From Rubrivivax sp. (GTDB lineage: Bacteria > Pseudomonadota > Gammaproteobacteria > Burkholderiales > Burkholderiaceae_C), in the NCBI GenBank assembly GCA_027484885.1, contig JAIXSD010000167.1, positions 1 to 6,399 on the forward strand: a stretch of 6,399 nt of DNA. The letters run 5' to 3'. The translations under genes and the position numbers were made by a program. A model generated the notes under the pieces. It saw only the letters and a program-made list of their open reading frames with translations. It was not told the DNA's origin and made no database searches. Shown piece after piece: positions 1-5,822 of the stretch. Position 1 is the stretch's first letter, and each line of letters begins with the position of its first letter.

Positions 1-122
1 GCCGAAAACTCACCCACATCGCCGAGGCCGACGATGCGGCCGTTGGCAATGGCCAGGTCGCCGATGCGGTCCAGGCCGCTGGCCGGGTCAATCAAACGCC
101 CGCCTTTGATAAGAATCTTCAT
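1..122 (-). CDS. pyrC: Dihydroorotase, type I (N-terminal fragment, cut by window edge)
   Basis: Only the first 40 codons are present; the gene continues past the left edge. The fragment begins [18 protein letters not shown] and continues with a [13 protein letters not shown] stretch. This is the typical N-terminal beta-sandwich start of type I dihydroorotases of the amidohydrolase superfamily. The family interconverts carbamoyl-aspartate and dihydroorotate, the third step of UMP synthesis, in the cytoplasm. The ATG (122-120) overlaps the pyrB stop in an ATGA, and AGGA (complement of 131-134) sits 8 bases upstream as ribosome binding site, so translation is probably coupled to pyrB. The metal-binding HxH motif lies beyond the window. 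It is therefore not visible whether this copy is catalytic or an inactive PyrC'-type partner that scaffolds aspartate transcarbamoylase, as known in Pseudomonas. Placement directly after pyrB fits both. Confidence 0.88.
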   Translation of the reverse strand, partial: MKILIKGGRLIDPASGLDRIGDLAIANGRIVGLGDVGEFS

Positions 123-1081
123 GCTTCGTTTCCTGCCAAGATGGACATCACGGCCATGCGCACGGCGATGCCGAAGGTCACCTGCGGCAGGATCACGCTT
201 TGCGCGCCATCGGCCACGGTGGAGGCAATTTCCACGCCCCGGTTGATGGGGCCTGGGTGCATGACGATGGCATCGGGCTTGGCCAGGGCCAGCTTCTCAG
301 GCGTCAGGCCGAAGTTCTTGAAGAACTCGCCGGCGCTGGGCAGCATGGCGCCGCTCATGCGCTCGTTCTGCAGGCGCAGCATGATGATGACATCGGCATC
401 GCGCACGCCCTCGGCCATGTCGTGGCAGACGCGCACGCCCATGTCCTTGAGGTCGCCCGGCACCAGGGTCTTGGGACCGACCGCGCGGATCTCGGGCACG
501 CCCAGGATGTTGAGCGCATGGATGTCGGAGCGGGCCACGCGCGAATGCACGATGTCGCCGACGATGGCCACGGTCAGGTTGCGGAAGTCCTTTTTGTAGT
601 GCCTGATCGTGTACATATCGAGCAGGCCCTGGGTCGGGTGGGCGTGGCGGCCATCACCCGCGTTCACCACATGCACATGGGGCGCGCAGTGCTGGGCGAT
701 CAGGTAGGGTGCGCCCGATTCGCTGTGGCGCACCACGAACATGTCGGCGTGCATCGCGCTCAGATTGGCCACCGTGTCCAGCAGGGTCTCACCCTTGGCG
801 GTGGAGCTGCGCGCGATGTCCAGGTTCAGCACATCGGCCGAGAGGCGCTTGGCCGCGATCTCGAAGGTGGTGCGGGTGCGGGTGCTGTTCTCGAAGAACA
901 GATTGAACACCGACTTGCCGCGCAGCAGTGGCACCTTCTTGACCTCACGGTCGTTGACCGAGAGGAAGGTGCCGGCCGTGTCCAGGATCTGGTGAATGAT
1001 GGCCTGGGGCAGGCCTTCGATGGACAAGAGGTGAACCAGCTCACCGTGCTTGTTCAGCTGGGGATTGCGTTTGGAGAGCAT
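119..1081 (-). CDS. pyrB: Aspartate carbamoyltransferase, catalytic chain
   Basis: This 320-residue enzyme condenses carbamoyl phosphate with L-aspartate, the committed step of pyrimidine synthesis. Carbamoyl-phosphate site: FENSTRTRT around residues 63-71, the swinging-loop RSSTAKGET at 91-99 (K96), RH at 118-119 and HPTQ at 148-151. Aspartate side: HSRVARS around 179-185, MLRLQNER at 234-241 and HPGPINRG at 275-282. The HPGPxNRG form is the one seen in Pseudomonas-type and Bacillus-type chains rather than the E. coli form, and no pyrI regulatory gene follows. The N-terminal extension of about 12-15 residues relative to E. coli resembles chains that assemble with a PyrC partner. The ATG at 1081 lies 5 bases after the pyrR stop and is served by AAGGAAGG (complement of 1091-1098) 9 bases upstream, the strongest binding site in the cluster. 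The stop overlaps the pyrC start. Identification is firm; the oligomeric form is inferred. Confidence 0.97.
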   Translation of the reverse strand: MLSKRNPQLNKHGELVHLLSIEGLPQAIIHQILDTAGTFLSVNDREVKKVPLLRGKSVFNLFFENSTRTRTTFEIAAKRLSADVLNLDIARSSTAKGETLLDTVANLSAMHADMFVVRHSESGAPYLIAQHCAPHVHVVNAGDGRHAHPTQGLLDMYTIRHYKKDFRNLTVAIVGDIVHSRVARSDIHALNILGVPEIRAVGPKTLVPGDLKDMGVRVCHDMAEGVRDADVIIMLRLQNERMSGAMLPSAGEFFKNFGLTPEKLALAKPDAIVMHPGPINRGVEIASTVADGAQSVILPQVTFGIAVRMAVMSILAGNEA

Positions 1082-1086
1082 GGCGT

Positions 1087-1587
1087 TCAGCCTTCCTTGA
1101 CATCAAAACTGAAACGACCGTCCTCGCTCTTGGCCAGGCGCAGGCGCTGTTCGGCCGGCAGGTGCACGCGCGCGGCCGAGAAGGCCGGCTCGATGGGCAG
1201 CTGGCGCCCGCCGCGGTCCACCAGCACCGCCAGGGTGACGCTGGCCGGGCGACCGAAATCGAAGAGCTCGTTGATCACGGCGCGCGTGGTGCGGCCGGTG
1301 TAGAGCACATCGTCGATCAGGACGATGTGGCGGCCCTCCACCTCGAAAGGCAGCTTGGTGTGGTCAGCCTTGGCCGACATGCCTTTGGAGCCAAAGTCAT
1401 CGCGGTGCAGGGAGCTGGAGATCACGCCGGCCTGCCCGGCCAGGCCCAGATCGCGCTGCAGCCGCTCGGCCAGCCAGGCGCCGCCCGACCAGATGCCCAC
1501 CAGCGCCGCCTCGGGCTGCCAGAGTTTTTGCACGCCGCGCAGCAGATCGGCATAGATCGCCTCGGCATCCAGTAGCAAAGTGCTCAT
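1087..1587 (-). CDS. pyrR: PyrR: pyrimidine operon regulator / uracil phosphoribosyltransferase
   Basis: This 166-residue type I phosphoribosyltransferase-fold protein carries the PRPP signature [12 protein letters not shown] at 89-100. It also has the PyrR-typical HRDDF (61-65), [14 protein letters not shown] region (80-93), [18 protein letters not shown] (111-128) and ELPI-like QLPIEP (129-134). Family members convert uracil plus PRPP to UMP and, in Bacillus, bind pyr mRNA to control attenuation. The loop near residues 32-38 reads IWSGGAW, as I recall for Gram-negative PyrR, where Bacillus has a KTRG motif. The ATG (1587-1585) overlaps the ruvX stop in ATGA, with a purine-rich GAGAGAAC just upstream. 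pyrB follows after 5 bases, so there is no room for the antiterminator/terminator leader between genes that PyrR uses in Bacillus. Whether this protein regulates transcription here cannot be decided from the sequence. Confidence 0.93.
   Translation of the reverse strand: MSTLLLDAEAIYADLLRGVQKLWQPEAALVGIWSGGAWLAERLQRDLGLAGQAGVISSSLHRDDFGSKGMSAKADHTKLPFEVEGRHIVLIDDVLYTGRTTRAVINELFDFGRPASVTLAVLVDRGGRQLPIEPAFSAARVHLPAEQRLRLAKSEDGRFSFDVKEG
1091..1098 (-). promoter_or_regulatory. Strong ribosome binding site of pyrB, inside the pyrR 3' end
   Basis: Read on the minus strand the bases are AAGGAAGG, 9 bases before the pyrB ATG, and they overlap the last codons of pyrR. This supports the chosen pyrB start and suggests that pyrB can be initiated independently. 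The other minus-strand genes rely mainly on stop/start overlaps. Confidence 0.75.
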
Positions 1588-2015
1588 GTGTTCTCTCTGA
1601 AAAACTGTTCAAGAATCAGGGCGGCCGCGGCCGAATCGACATCGCGCGCGCCCTGGCTCTCGGCCTCGACGCTGGTGTAGCGCTCGTCCACCTCGAAGAC
1701 GGGCAGGCGCAGCCGGCTCTTGAGTTGGCGGCCAAATTTGCGCGCGCGGGCGGTGATCTCGTGTTCGGCGCCATCGGGGTGGAAGGGCACGCCGATGACC
1801 AGGGCCTGGGGCTGCCACTCGCGCACCAGCTTTTCGATGGCCTGCATGCGTGCCTCGCCCTCGACCGCGATGTGGCGCAGCGGCTCGGCCTGGCCGGTGA
1901 AGCGGCTGCCATGGGCCACGCCAACGCGGCGGCTGCCGTAATCAAAGGCCAGGGCCGTCTGCACGGCAGCGGCAGCCGGTGCGGGGATGGGGGTCGCTGG
2001 GGTCGGCGCGGTCAT
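1584..2015 (-). CDS. ruvX: RuvX/YqgF-family putative pre-16S rRNA nuclease / Holliday junction resolvase-like protein
   Basis: This 143-residue protein has the YqgF RNase H-like fold signatures. The first acidic strand is FDYGSRRVGVA (24-34, D25), followed by ALVIGVPFHPDG (71-82), VDERYTSVEAES (109-120, D110/E111) and DVDSAAAALILEQF (125-138, D127). D25, E111 and D127 are the likely metal-binding acids. E. coli YqgF is an essential protein implicated in 16S rRNA 5'-end processing; the resolvase name is historical. About 20 residues of Pro/Ala/Thr-rich sequence precede the fold. That may be a real disordered tail or a start called slightly too early. The ATG (2015-2013) sits in an ATGA overlap with the algH stop and has AAGAGG (complement of 2026-2031) 10 bases upstream, so I keep it. 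It lies between algH and pyrR, as in many gamma- and betaproteobacteria. Confidence 0.93.
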   Translation of the reverse strand: MTAPTPATPIPAPAAAAVQTALAFDYGSRRVGVAHGSRFTGQAEPLRHIAVEGEARMQAIEKLVREWQPQALVIGVPFHPDGAEHEITARARKFGRQLKSRLRLPVFEVDERYTSVEAESQGARDVDSAAAALILEQFFRENT

Positions 2016-2590
2016 GCGTGGCCGGCCTCTTGGCTCAGCATGCGCGGGTCCACACCCAGCAGGCCGAGCGCGCGCTCGTAGCGCTGCTCCACCGGGGTGT
2101 CGAAGATGATGTCGGGTTCGGCGTCCACCGTCAGCCAGCCGTTGCGGCCGATTTCTTCTTCCAGCTGGCCGGCGGCCCAGCCGCTGTAGCCCAGGGTGAC
2201 CAGGACGCGGCGCGGGCCGGCCCCGTTGGACAAGGCCTCCAGCACATCGCGGCTGGTGGTCATTTCCAGGCCGCCCGGCACGGCCAGGGTGGCGTTGTAG
2301 TGCTTGCCTTCGGCGTCCAGCGGCTCGTGCAGCACAAAACCGCGCTCGGTCTGCACCGGGCCGCCGTAGTAGACGGCGGTGGCGGCCAGCGCCTCGCTGG
2401 GCGGGCTCAGCTCGACTTTCTCGAACAGGCTGCCCAGGGTCAGGGAGATGGGCTTGTTGATGACCAGGCCCAGCGCCCCTTTTTCATTGTGTTCACAGAG
2501 GTAGATCACGCTGCCGGCGAAGGCCTCGTCGGCCATGCCCGGCATGGCGATCAGGAACTGGTTGGCGAGGACGATCCGATCTTGAGGCAT
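2012..2590 (-). CDS. algH: AlgH/YqgE family protein (UPF0301, DUF179)
   Basis: This 192-residue cytoplasmic protein has the family blocks in order: NQFLIAMPGM (10-19), GSVIYLCEHNEKGALGLVIN (26-45), YYGGPVQTERGFVLHEP (74-90), LGYSGWAAGQLEEEI (133-147) and NGWLTV (150-155). It was named for an alginate-regulation locus in Pseudomonas. The biochemical role of the family is not established, and the fold gives no clear catalytic site. The ATG at 2590 is chosen because the conserved NQFLIAMPGM begins 10 residues in. The other nearby ATG, 8 bases upstream, is out of frame. There is no good Shine-Dalgarno sequence; the bases before the start are A/T-rich. This is the first gene of the minus-strand operon, and its stop overlaps the ruvX start by 4 bases (ATGA). 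Confidence 0.94.
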   Translation of the reverse strand: MPQDRIVLANQFLIAMPGMADEAFAGSVIYLCEHNEKGALGLVINKPISLTLGSLFEKVELSPPSEALAATAVYYGGPVQTERGFVLHEPLDAEGKHYNATLAVPGGLEMTTSRDVLEALSNGAGPRRVLVTLGYSGWAAGQLEEEIGRNGWLTVDAEPDIIFDTPVEQRYERALGLLGVDPRMLSQEAGHA

Positions 2591-2623
2591 GCAAGCATTT
2601 TATTCGCGGGCGACACTATCGGG
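2591..2623. promoter_or_regulatory. Short divergent intergenic region between algH and phrB
   Basis: These 33 bases separate two divergent start codons and are clearly richer in A/T than the flanks (for example AAGCATTTTATTC). On the minus strand, GATAGT (complement of 2615-2620) could serve as a -10 element about 24 bases before the algH ATG, but I find no convincing -35 partner at 16-18 bases. On the plus strand, CACTAT (2614-2619) ends only 4 bases before the phrB ATG, again without a clear -35. A small inverted repeat, ATGC-AA-GCAT (2589-2598), overlaps the algH start codon. The promoters must overlap each other or extend into the coding regions. Exact elements are not assigned. Confidence 0.4.
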
Positions 2624-4126
2624 ATGACGCGCCCAATAAATGCCCCCGATCAAACTCCCGCCCCCGCCGGCAGCGTGCCGCGCGCCCTGGTCTGGTTCCG
2701 CCGCGACCTGCGTGTGGACGACCAGGCCGCCCTGTACCGGGCCTTGCGGGCCGCAAGCCAGGTGTTCTGCGTGTTCGTGCTGGACCGCGACATCCTCGAC
2801 GCCCTGCCCCGCAGCGACCGCCGGGTCGATTTCATCCTGCGCAGCCTGGTCGAGCTGGACGCCAGCCTGCGCGCGCTCTGCCCCGGCGGCGGCCTGATCG
2901 TGCGCCATGGCCGGGCGGCCGAGGAGGTCCCTCGACTGGCGGCCGAATTGGCGGTGCAGGCCGTGTTCTGCAACCACGACGACGAGCCCGCCGCTCTGGC
3001 CCGCGACGCCCAGGTGGCCGAGGCCCTGGCCAGCTTCAGCTGCCAACTGCGCACGTTCAAAGACCATGTGGTGTTCGAGCGCAGCGAGGTGCTGACCGGC
3101 GCCGGCAAACCCTACGGCGTGTTCACGCCCTACAAAAACGCCTGGCTGCGCCAGATCAACGATTTCTACCTGAGCAGCTACCCGGTGGCTCGCCACGCAG
3201 CAGCCCTGGCGCCCACAGCCCTGGCCCGCGGCGTGCCCAGCCTGGCCGAAATCGGCTTCGATCCCACCGACCTGAGCCCGCATCTGGGCGCGGGCGCCTC
3301 GGGCGCCGAGGCCTTGTTCGCGGAGTTTCTGGACCGCATGGACCAGTACGAGGCCACGCGCAACTTCCCCGCGGTCAAGGGCCCCAGCTATCTGAGCCTG
3401 CACCTGCGCTTCGGCACCATCTCGATCCGGCGCCTGGCGCGCGAGGCCTGGCAGCGCGCCCAGGGCGGCGACCGTGGCGCCGAGGTCTGGCTCTCCGAGC
3501 TGATCTGGCGCGATTTCTATCACCAGGTCATGCACCACCACCCGCATGCCATGGTGCGGGCCTTCCGGCCCGAGTACGACGCCATCACCTGGGAGACCGG
3601 CCCGGCGGCCGATCACCTGTTCAAGGCCTGGTGCGAGGGGCGCACTGGCTACCCCCTGGTCGACGCCGCCATGCTGCAACTCAACCAAAGCGGATACATG
3701 CACAACCGCCTGCGCATGGTGACAGCCTGCTTTTTGATCAAGGACCTGGGGATCGATTGGCGACGCGGCGAGGCCTATTTCGCCGAAAAACTGCTGGACT
3801 TCGACCTCGCCGCCAACAACGGCGGCTGGCAATGGGCCTCGTCCAGCGGCTGCGATGCCCAGCCTTACTTCCGCATCTTCAACCCGGTCACGCAGAGCGA
3901 GAAGTTCGACCCCGAGGGCAAGTTCATCAAGCGCTACCTGCCCCAGCTGGCCAAGCTGCCGCCGAAGCTGGTCCACGCGCCCTGGCTGGCCAAACCGCTG
4001 GAGCTGGAAGCCTGCCGCCTGGTGCTGGGCCGCGACTACCCGACGCCCATCGTGCGCCACGACGAGGCCCGCGCCGCCACCCTGGCGCGCTACGCGGTGG
4101 TCAAATCGCGGGCCATTGAGTCATAA
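2624..4126 (+). CDS. phrB: Deoxyribodipyrimidine photo-lyase (class I CPD photolyase)
   Basis: This 500-residue flavoprotein uses blue/near-UV light to split cyclobutane pyrimidine dimers. The N-terminal photolyase alpha/beta domain begins at LVWFRRDLR (22-30). The helical FAD domain contains SELIWRDFYHQV (291-302), TGYPLVDAAM (341-350), MHNRLRM (359-365), DLAANNGGWQW (394-404) and PYFRIFNP (414-421). By alignment from memory with E. coli PhrB, the electron-transfer tryptophans W382-W359-W306 correspond to W402, W379 and W323. The lesion-site E274 and W277 correspond to E292 and W295. The frame stays open upstream to about 1979, but that part is antisense to algH. The first ATG after the algH start, 2624, gives a normal length, and about 20 low-complexity residues precede the fold. 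A GTG at 2675 is an alternative start. No strong Shine-Dalgarno sequence is seen. It appears to be the first gene of a three-gene run. Confidence 0.96.
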   Translation: MTRPINAPDQTPAPAGSVPRALVWFRRDLRVDDQAALYRALRAASQVFCVFVLDRDILDALPRSDRRVDFILRSLVELDASLRALCPGGGLIVRHGRAAEEVPRLAAELAVQAVFCNHDDEPAALARDAQVAEALASFSCQLRTFKDHVVFERSEVLTGAGKPYGVFTPYKNAWLRQINDFYLSSYPVARHAAALAPTALARGVPSLAEIGFDPTDLSPHLGAGASGAEALFAEFLDRMDQYEATRNFPAVKGPSYLSLHLRFGTISIRRLAREAWQRAQGGDRGAEVWLSELIWRDFYHQVMHHHPHAMVRAFRPEYDAITWETGPAADHLFKAWCEGRTGYPLVDAAMLQLNQSGYMHNRLRMVTACFLIKDLGIDWRRGEAYFAEKLLDFDLAANNGGWQWASSSGCDAQPYFRIFNPVTQSEKFDPEGKFIKRYLPQLAKLPPKLVHAPWLAKPLELEACRLVLGRDYPTPIVRHDEARAATLARYAVVKSRAIES

Positions 4127-4144
4127 AAAAGAAGACGACCCGCG

Positions 4145-4429
4145 ATGAGCATCGAAATCCCCAAAGCCGCGCGCGAGCAAGCGATTCGTTCGATCGAACG
4201 CTACTTCGAGCAGAACATGGACGAGCCCATCGGCAATATCGCCGCCGGCGGCCTGCTGGGCTTTTTCCTCGAAGAGATCGGCCCGCTGATCTACAACCAG
4301 GCGGTGGCCGATGTGCAAGAGCGCATGCAGCAACGCGTGGCCGAGCTGGACATCGAGGTCCACGAGGACGAGTTCCAGTACTGGCGCAAGTTCGAGGGCA
4401 AGGCCGGCGTGCGGGGCAAGAAGCCGTGA
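4145..4429 (+). CDS. DUF2164 domain-containing protein
   Basis: This 94-residue protein has no signal peptide or membrane segment. Family-typical features are the start IEIPKAAREQAIRSIERYF (3-21), the acidic DEPIGNIAAGGLL segment (26-38), FFLEEIGPLIYNQAVADVQ (40-58) and a C-terminal EDEFQYW (74-80). DUF2164 proteins are small, mostly helical and of unknown function. The C-terminus is basic (KFEGKAGVRGKKP). It begins 18 bases after the phrB stop with a weak GAAGA (4131-4135) 9 bases before the ATG. Its TGA overlaps the GTG start of the next gene, so it is probably co-transcribed with phrB. A repair-related role could be guessed only from position and is not supported by sequence. Family assignment is from recalled motif pattern. 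Confidence 0.88.
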   Translation: MSIEIPKAAREQAIRSIERYFEQNMDEPIGNIAAGGLLGFFLEEIGPLIYNQAVADVQERMQQRVAELDIEVHEDEFQYWRKFEGKAGVRGKKP

Positions 4430-4677
4430 GCGAGCCGCGCCCGACCGACACCGCCGGCGATGAGGATTTCAGCCCCGCCCCGGCCCGGCCCTTCGACCTG
4501 GGCTACAGCCACCGCGAGCGCAAGGACGGCAGCCTGGAAGTGCTGCGCGAGGGCCGTCAGGTCGCCCTGCTGCGCGGCAACCGCGCACAGCAGCTGCGCC
4601 AGGTGCTGAACACCGGCAGCTTCGAGCAAGGCCAGCAGGCCATGGACCGGGTGGCCGGCGGCAGCCTGCCGGGCTGA
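4426..4677 (+). CDS. Small conserved-looking protein of unknown function
   Basis: This 83-residue product starts at GTG (4426-4428) in a 4-base GTGA overlap with the DUF2164 stop, which suggests translational coupling. The first 25 residues are acidic and Pro/Ala-rich and probably disordered. The likely folded part (about 27-78) runs RKDGSLEVLREGRQVALLRG (32-51), then a helix-like AQQLRQVLNTGSFEQGQQAM (54-73), and ends in GGSLPG. No signal peptide or membrane segment is visible. The pattern of short strands, the phrase 'VALLRG' and the closing QQAMDRVAG remind me of small uncharacterised proteobacterial proteins that end in an LTGNYKRGN-like tail, but that tail is absent here. I do not assign a family. 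Coding reality rests on the overlap, same-strand spacing and GC-rich codon usage like its neighbours. Confidence 0.72.
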   Translation: MSEPRPTDTAGDEDFSPAPARPFDLGYSHRERKDGSLEVLREGRQVALLRGNRAQQLRQVLNTGSFEQGQQAMDRVAGGSLPG

Positions 4678-4684
4678 GGACGGA

Positions 4685-5791
4685 TCAGACCACCCGCGCC
4701 GGCGCCTCCCAGCGCTGCAGCAGCGGACCGTAACGCTCGCGCCAGTGTTGCAAGGCATCGGCCGCTGGTGTCAGAGCGGGCACAGCGATCTGCTGCTGCA
4801 AAAAGGCCAGTGCCAGCTCGCGCGTGGCCACCTTGACCTTGGGGTTGAGGCTGACGCCGCCGGTGCCGGCGCGGTCGGTGAAGATGCTGTGCGAACCGCC
4901 TTCGAACACGGCCAGGGCCTTGCTCGGGCCGCCCATGGCCTCAAACACCTTGATGCGGTCCTCGGCGGCCGAGTAATAGCCCGGCACCTGGATCACATCC
5001 TGGGTGGCGGTGATGTGCAGGCTGGGGATGCGCACGTCCTGCAGGATGGGCGCCAGATCACGCTCGCCGTAGAACGGTGGCGCCGAGATCAGGATGGCGG
5101 CCTTGATGCGCGGCTCCAGCAAGGGCAAGACCTGACCCTGGCGCTGCACCCGCGCGCCGGCCAGCAGCATGGTGGTGTTGGCGCCGTAGGAGTGGCCGGC
5201 CGCAGCAATGCGCTGCGCATCGATGCGCTCGCCAAACTCGCTGGCCAGCAGCTGGTCCAGGGCAAAGCGCACATCGGCCACGCGGTTCAAGGCCTCGCTT
5301 TCCTTGGCTGCGTCCTGCAAGCGGCCGACCAGGCTGAAAGGATTGCCGGTCCACAAGCCGCGGTCGCTGCCCACATGCTGGACATGGAGGCTGGCCATGC
5401 CCTGCGAGGCCAGGTAGGCACCCAGATAGCTGTAGCCCCGCCGAGAACCGCCCAGGCCGTGCGAGAAGAGCAGCAAGGGCAGGCCGAGGGCCGAATCCTC
5501 GGCCGGCAAATACAGCCGCACCGGCACCGGGCGCTGGCGGCCCAGGTCCTGCCAGTCCAGATCGCGCGCCTGGAACAGGCGGCGGGGCACGCTGACCTCG
5601 GCAAACTCAGGCGCGCTCGCCGGCGGCGCGGCTGCCCTCGCCTCGCCCAGGCCGGCGGCCGACTCTGCCGTCTCGGGCTTGCAGCCCGCCAGGGCGCCGA
5701 GCGCCAGGACCGCCCCCAGACCGAGCCCCAGGCTCAGGCGGCGGCGCGCTGCATCAGGCAACAAGGCTTCGGAGGCAGGTTCGATGCACAT
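4685..5791 (-). CDS. Predicted lipoprotein alpha/beta hydrolase (PAF-acetylhydrolase / dienelactone hydrolase-like)
   Basis: This 368-residue protein has an N-terminal signal with arginines at 16-18 (ARRRLSLG), a Leu/Gly/Ala hydrophobic stretch (19-36) and the lipobox LAGC, with the lipidated cysteine at C37 followed by Lys. A low-complexity Ala/Pro/Glu linker (38-62) follows. The twin-arginine pattern is suggestive of Tat export but weak. The hydrolase fold has the oxyanion region FSHGLGG (109-115), the nucleophile elbow GHSYG (199-203, S201), a probable acid D265 in ITATQDVIQVP, and the catalytic histidine H301 in GGSHSIF. Such proteins hydrolyse esters, but the substrate is not evident. 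The gene follows the RND permease gene after 31 bases on the same strand and ends 7 bases from the convergent small gene. No strong Shine-Dalgarno sequence precedes the ATG. The lipobox position supports the start. Envelope location is inferred. Confidence 0.87.
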   Translation of the reverse strand: MCIEPASEALLPDAARRRLSLGLGLGAVLALGALAGCKPETAESAAGLGEARAAAPPASAPEFAEVSVPRRLFQARDLDWQDLGRQRPVPVRLYLPAEDSALGLPLLLFSHGLGGSRRGYSYLGAYLASQGMASLHVQHVGSDRGLWTGNPFSLVGRLQDAAKESEALNRVADVRFALDQLLASEFGERIDAQRIAAAGHSYGANTTMLLAGARVQRQGQVLPLLEPRIKAAILISAPPFYGERDLAPILQDVRIPSLHITATQDVIQVPGYYSAAEDRIKVFEAMGGPSKALAVFEGGSHSIFTDRAGTGGVSLNPKVKVATRELALAFLQQQIAVPALTPAADALQHWRERYGPLLQRWEAPARVV

Positions 5792-5822
5792 GGCAGTTCA
5801 GCTGGGGTTGCAGGTCAAAAAC

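Noticed and set aside
200..1303. Long plus-strand open frame (367 codons) opposite pyrB and pyrR
   Set aside because: The composition is dominated by His, Gly, Gln and Ala without motifs, and it spans two well-identified genes on the other strand; an antisense shadow.
1979..2623. In-frame open extension of the photolyase frame over 215 codons upstream of 2624
   Set aside because: It lies antisense to algH and the ruvX 5' end, has no photolyase-like sequence, and the 500-residue product from 2624 is already full length.
2600..4060. Long open frame (486 codons) on the minus strand opposite phrB
   Set aside because: It is a Gln/Gly/Val/Ala-rich translation typical of the antisense frame of GC-rich genes, with no recognisable domain; phrB on the plus strand is certain.
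4127..4144. A-run after the phrB stop (TAAAAAAGAAGA) as a terminator or slippage site
   Set aside because: No preceding hairpin, and the A-run is simply the short spacer with the weak ribosome binding site of the next gene.
4660..4700. Possible terminator at the convergent stops (GGCA-GCC-TGCC hairpin near 4660-4672)
   Set aside because: The stem is only 4-5 pairs inside coding sequence and there is no T-run on either strand, so an intrinsic terminator is not supported.
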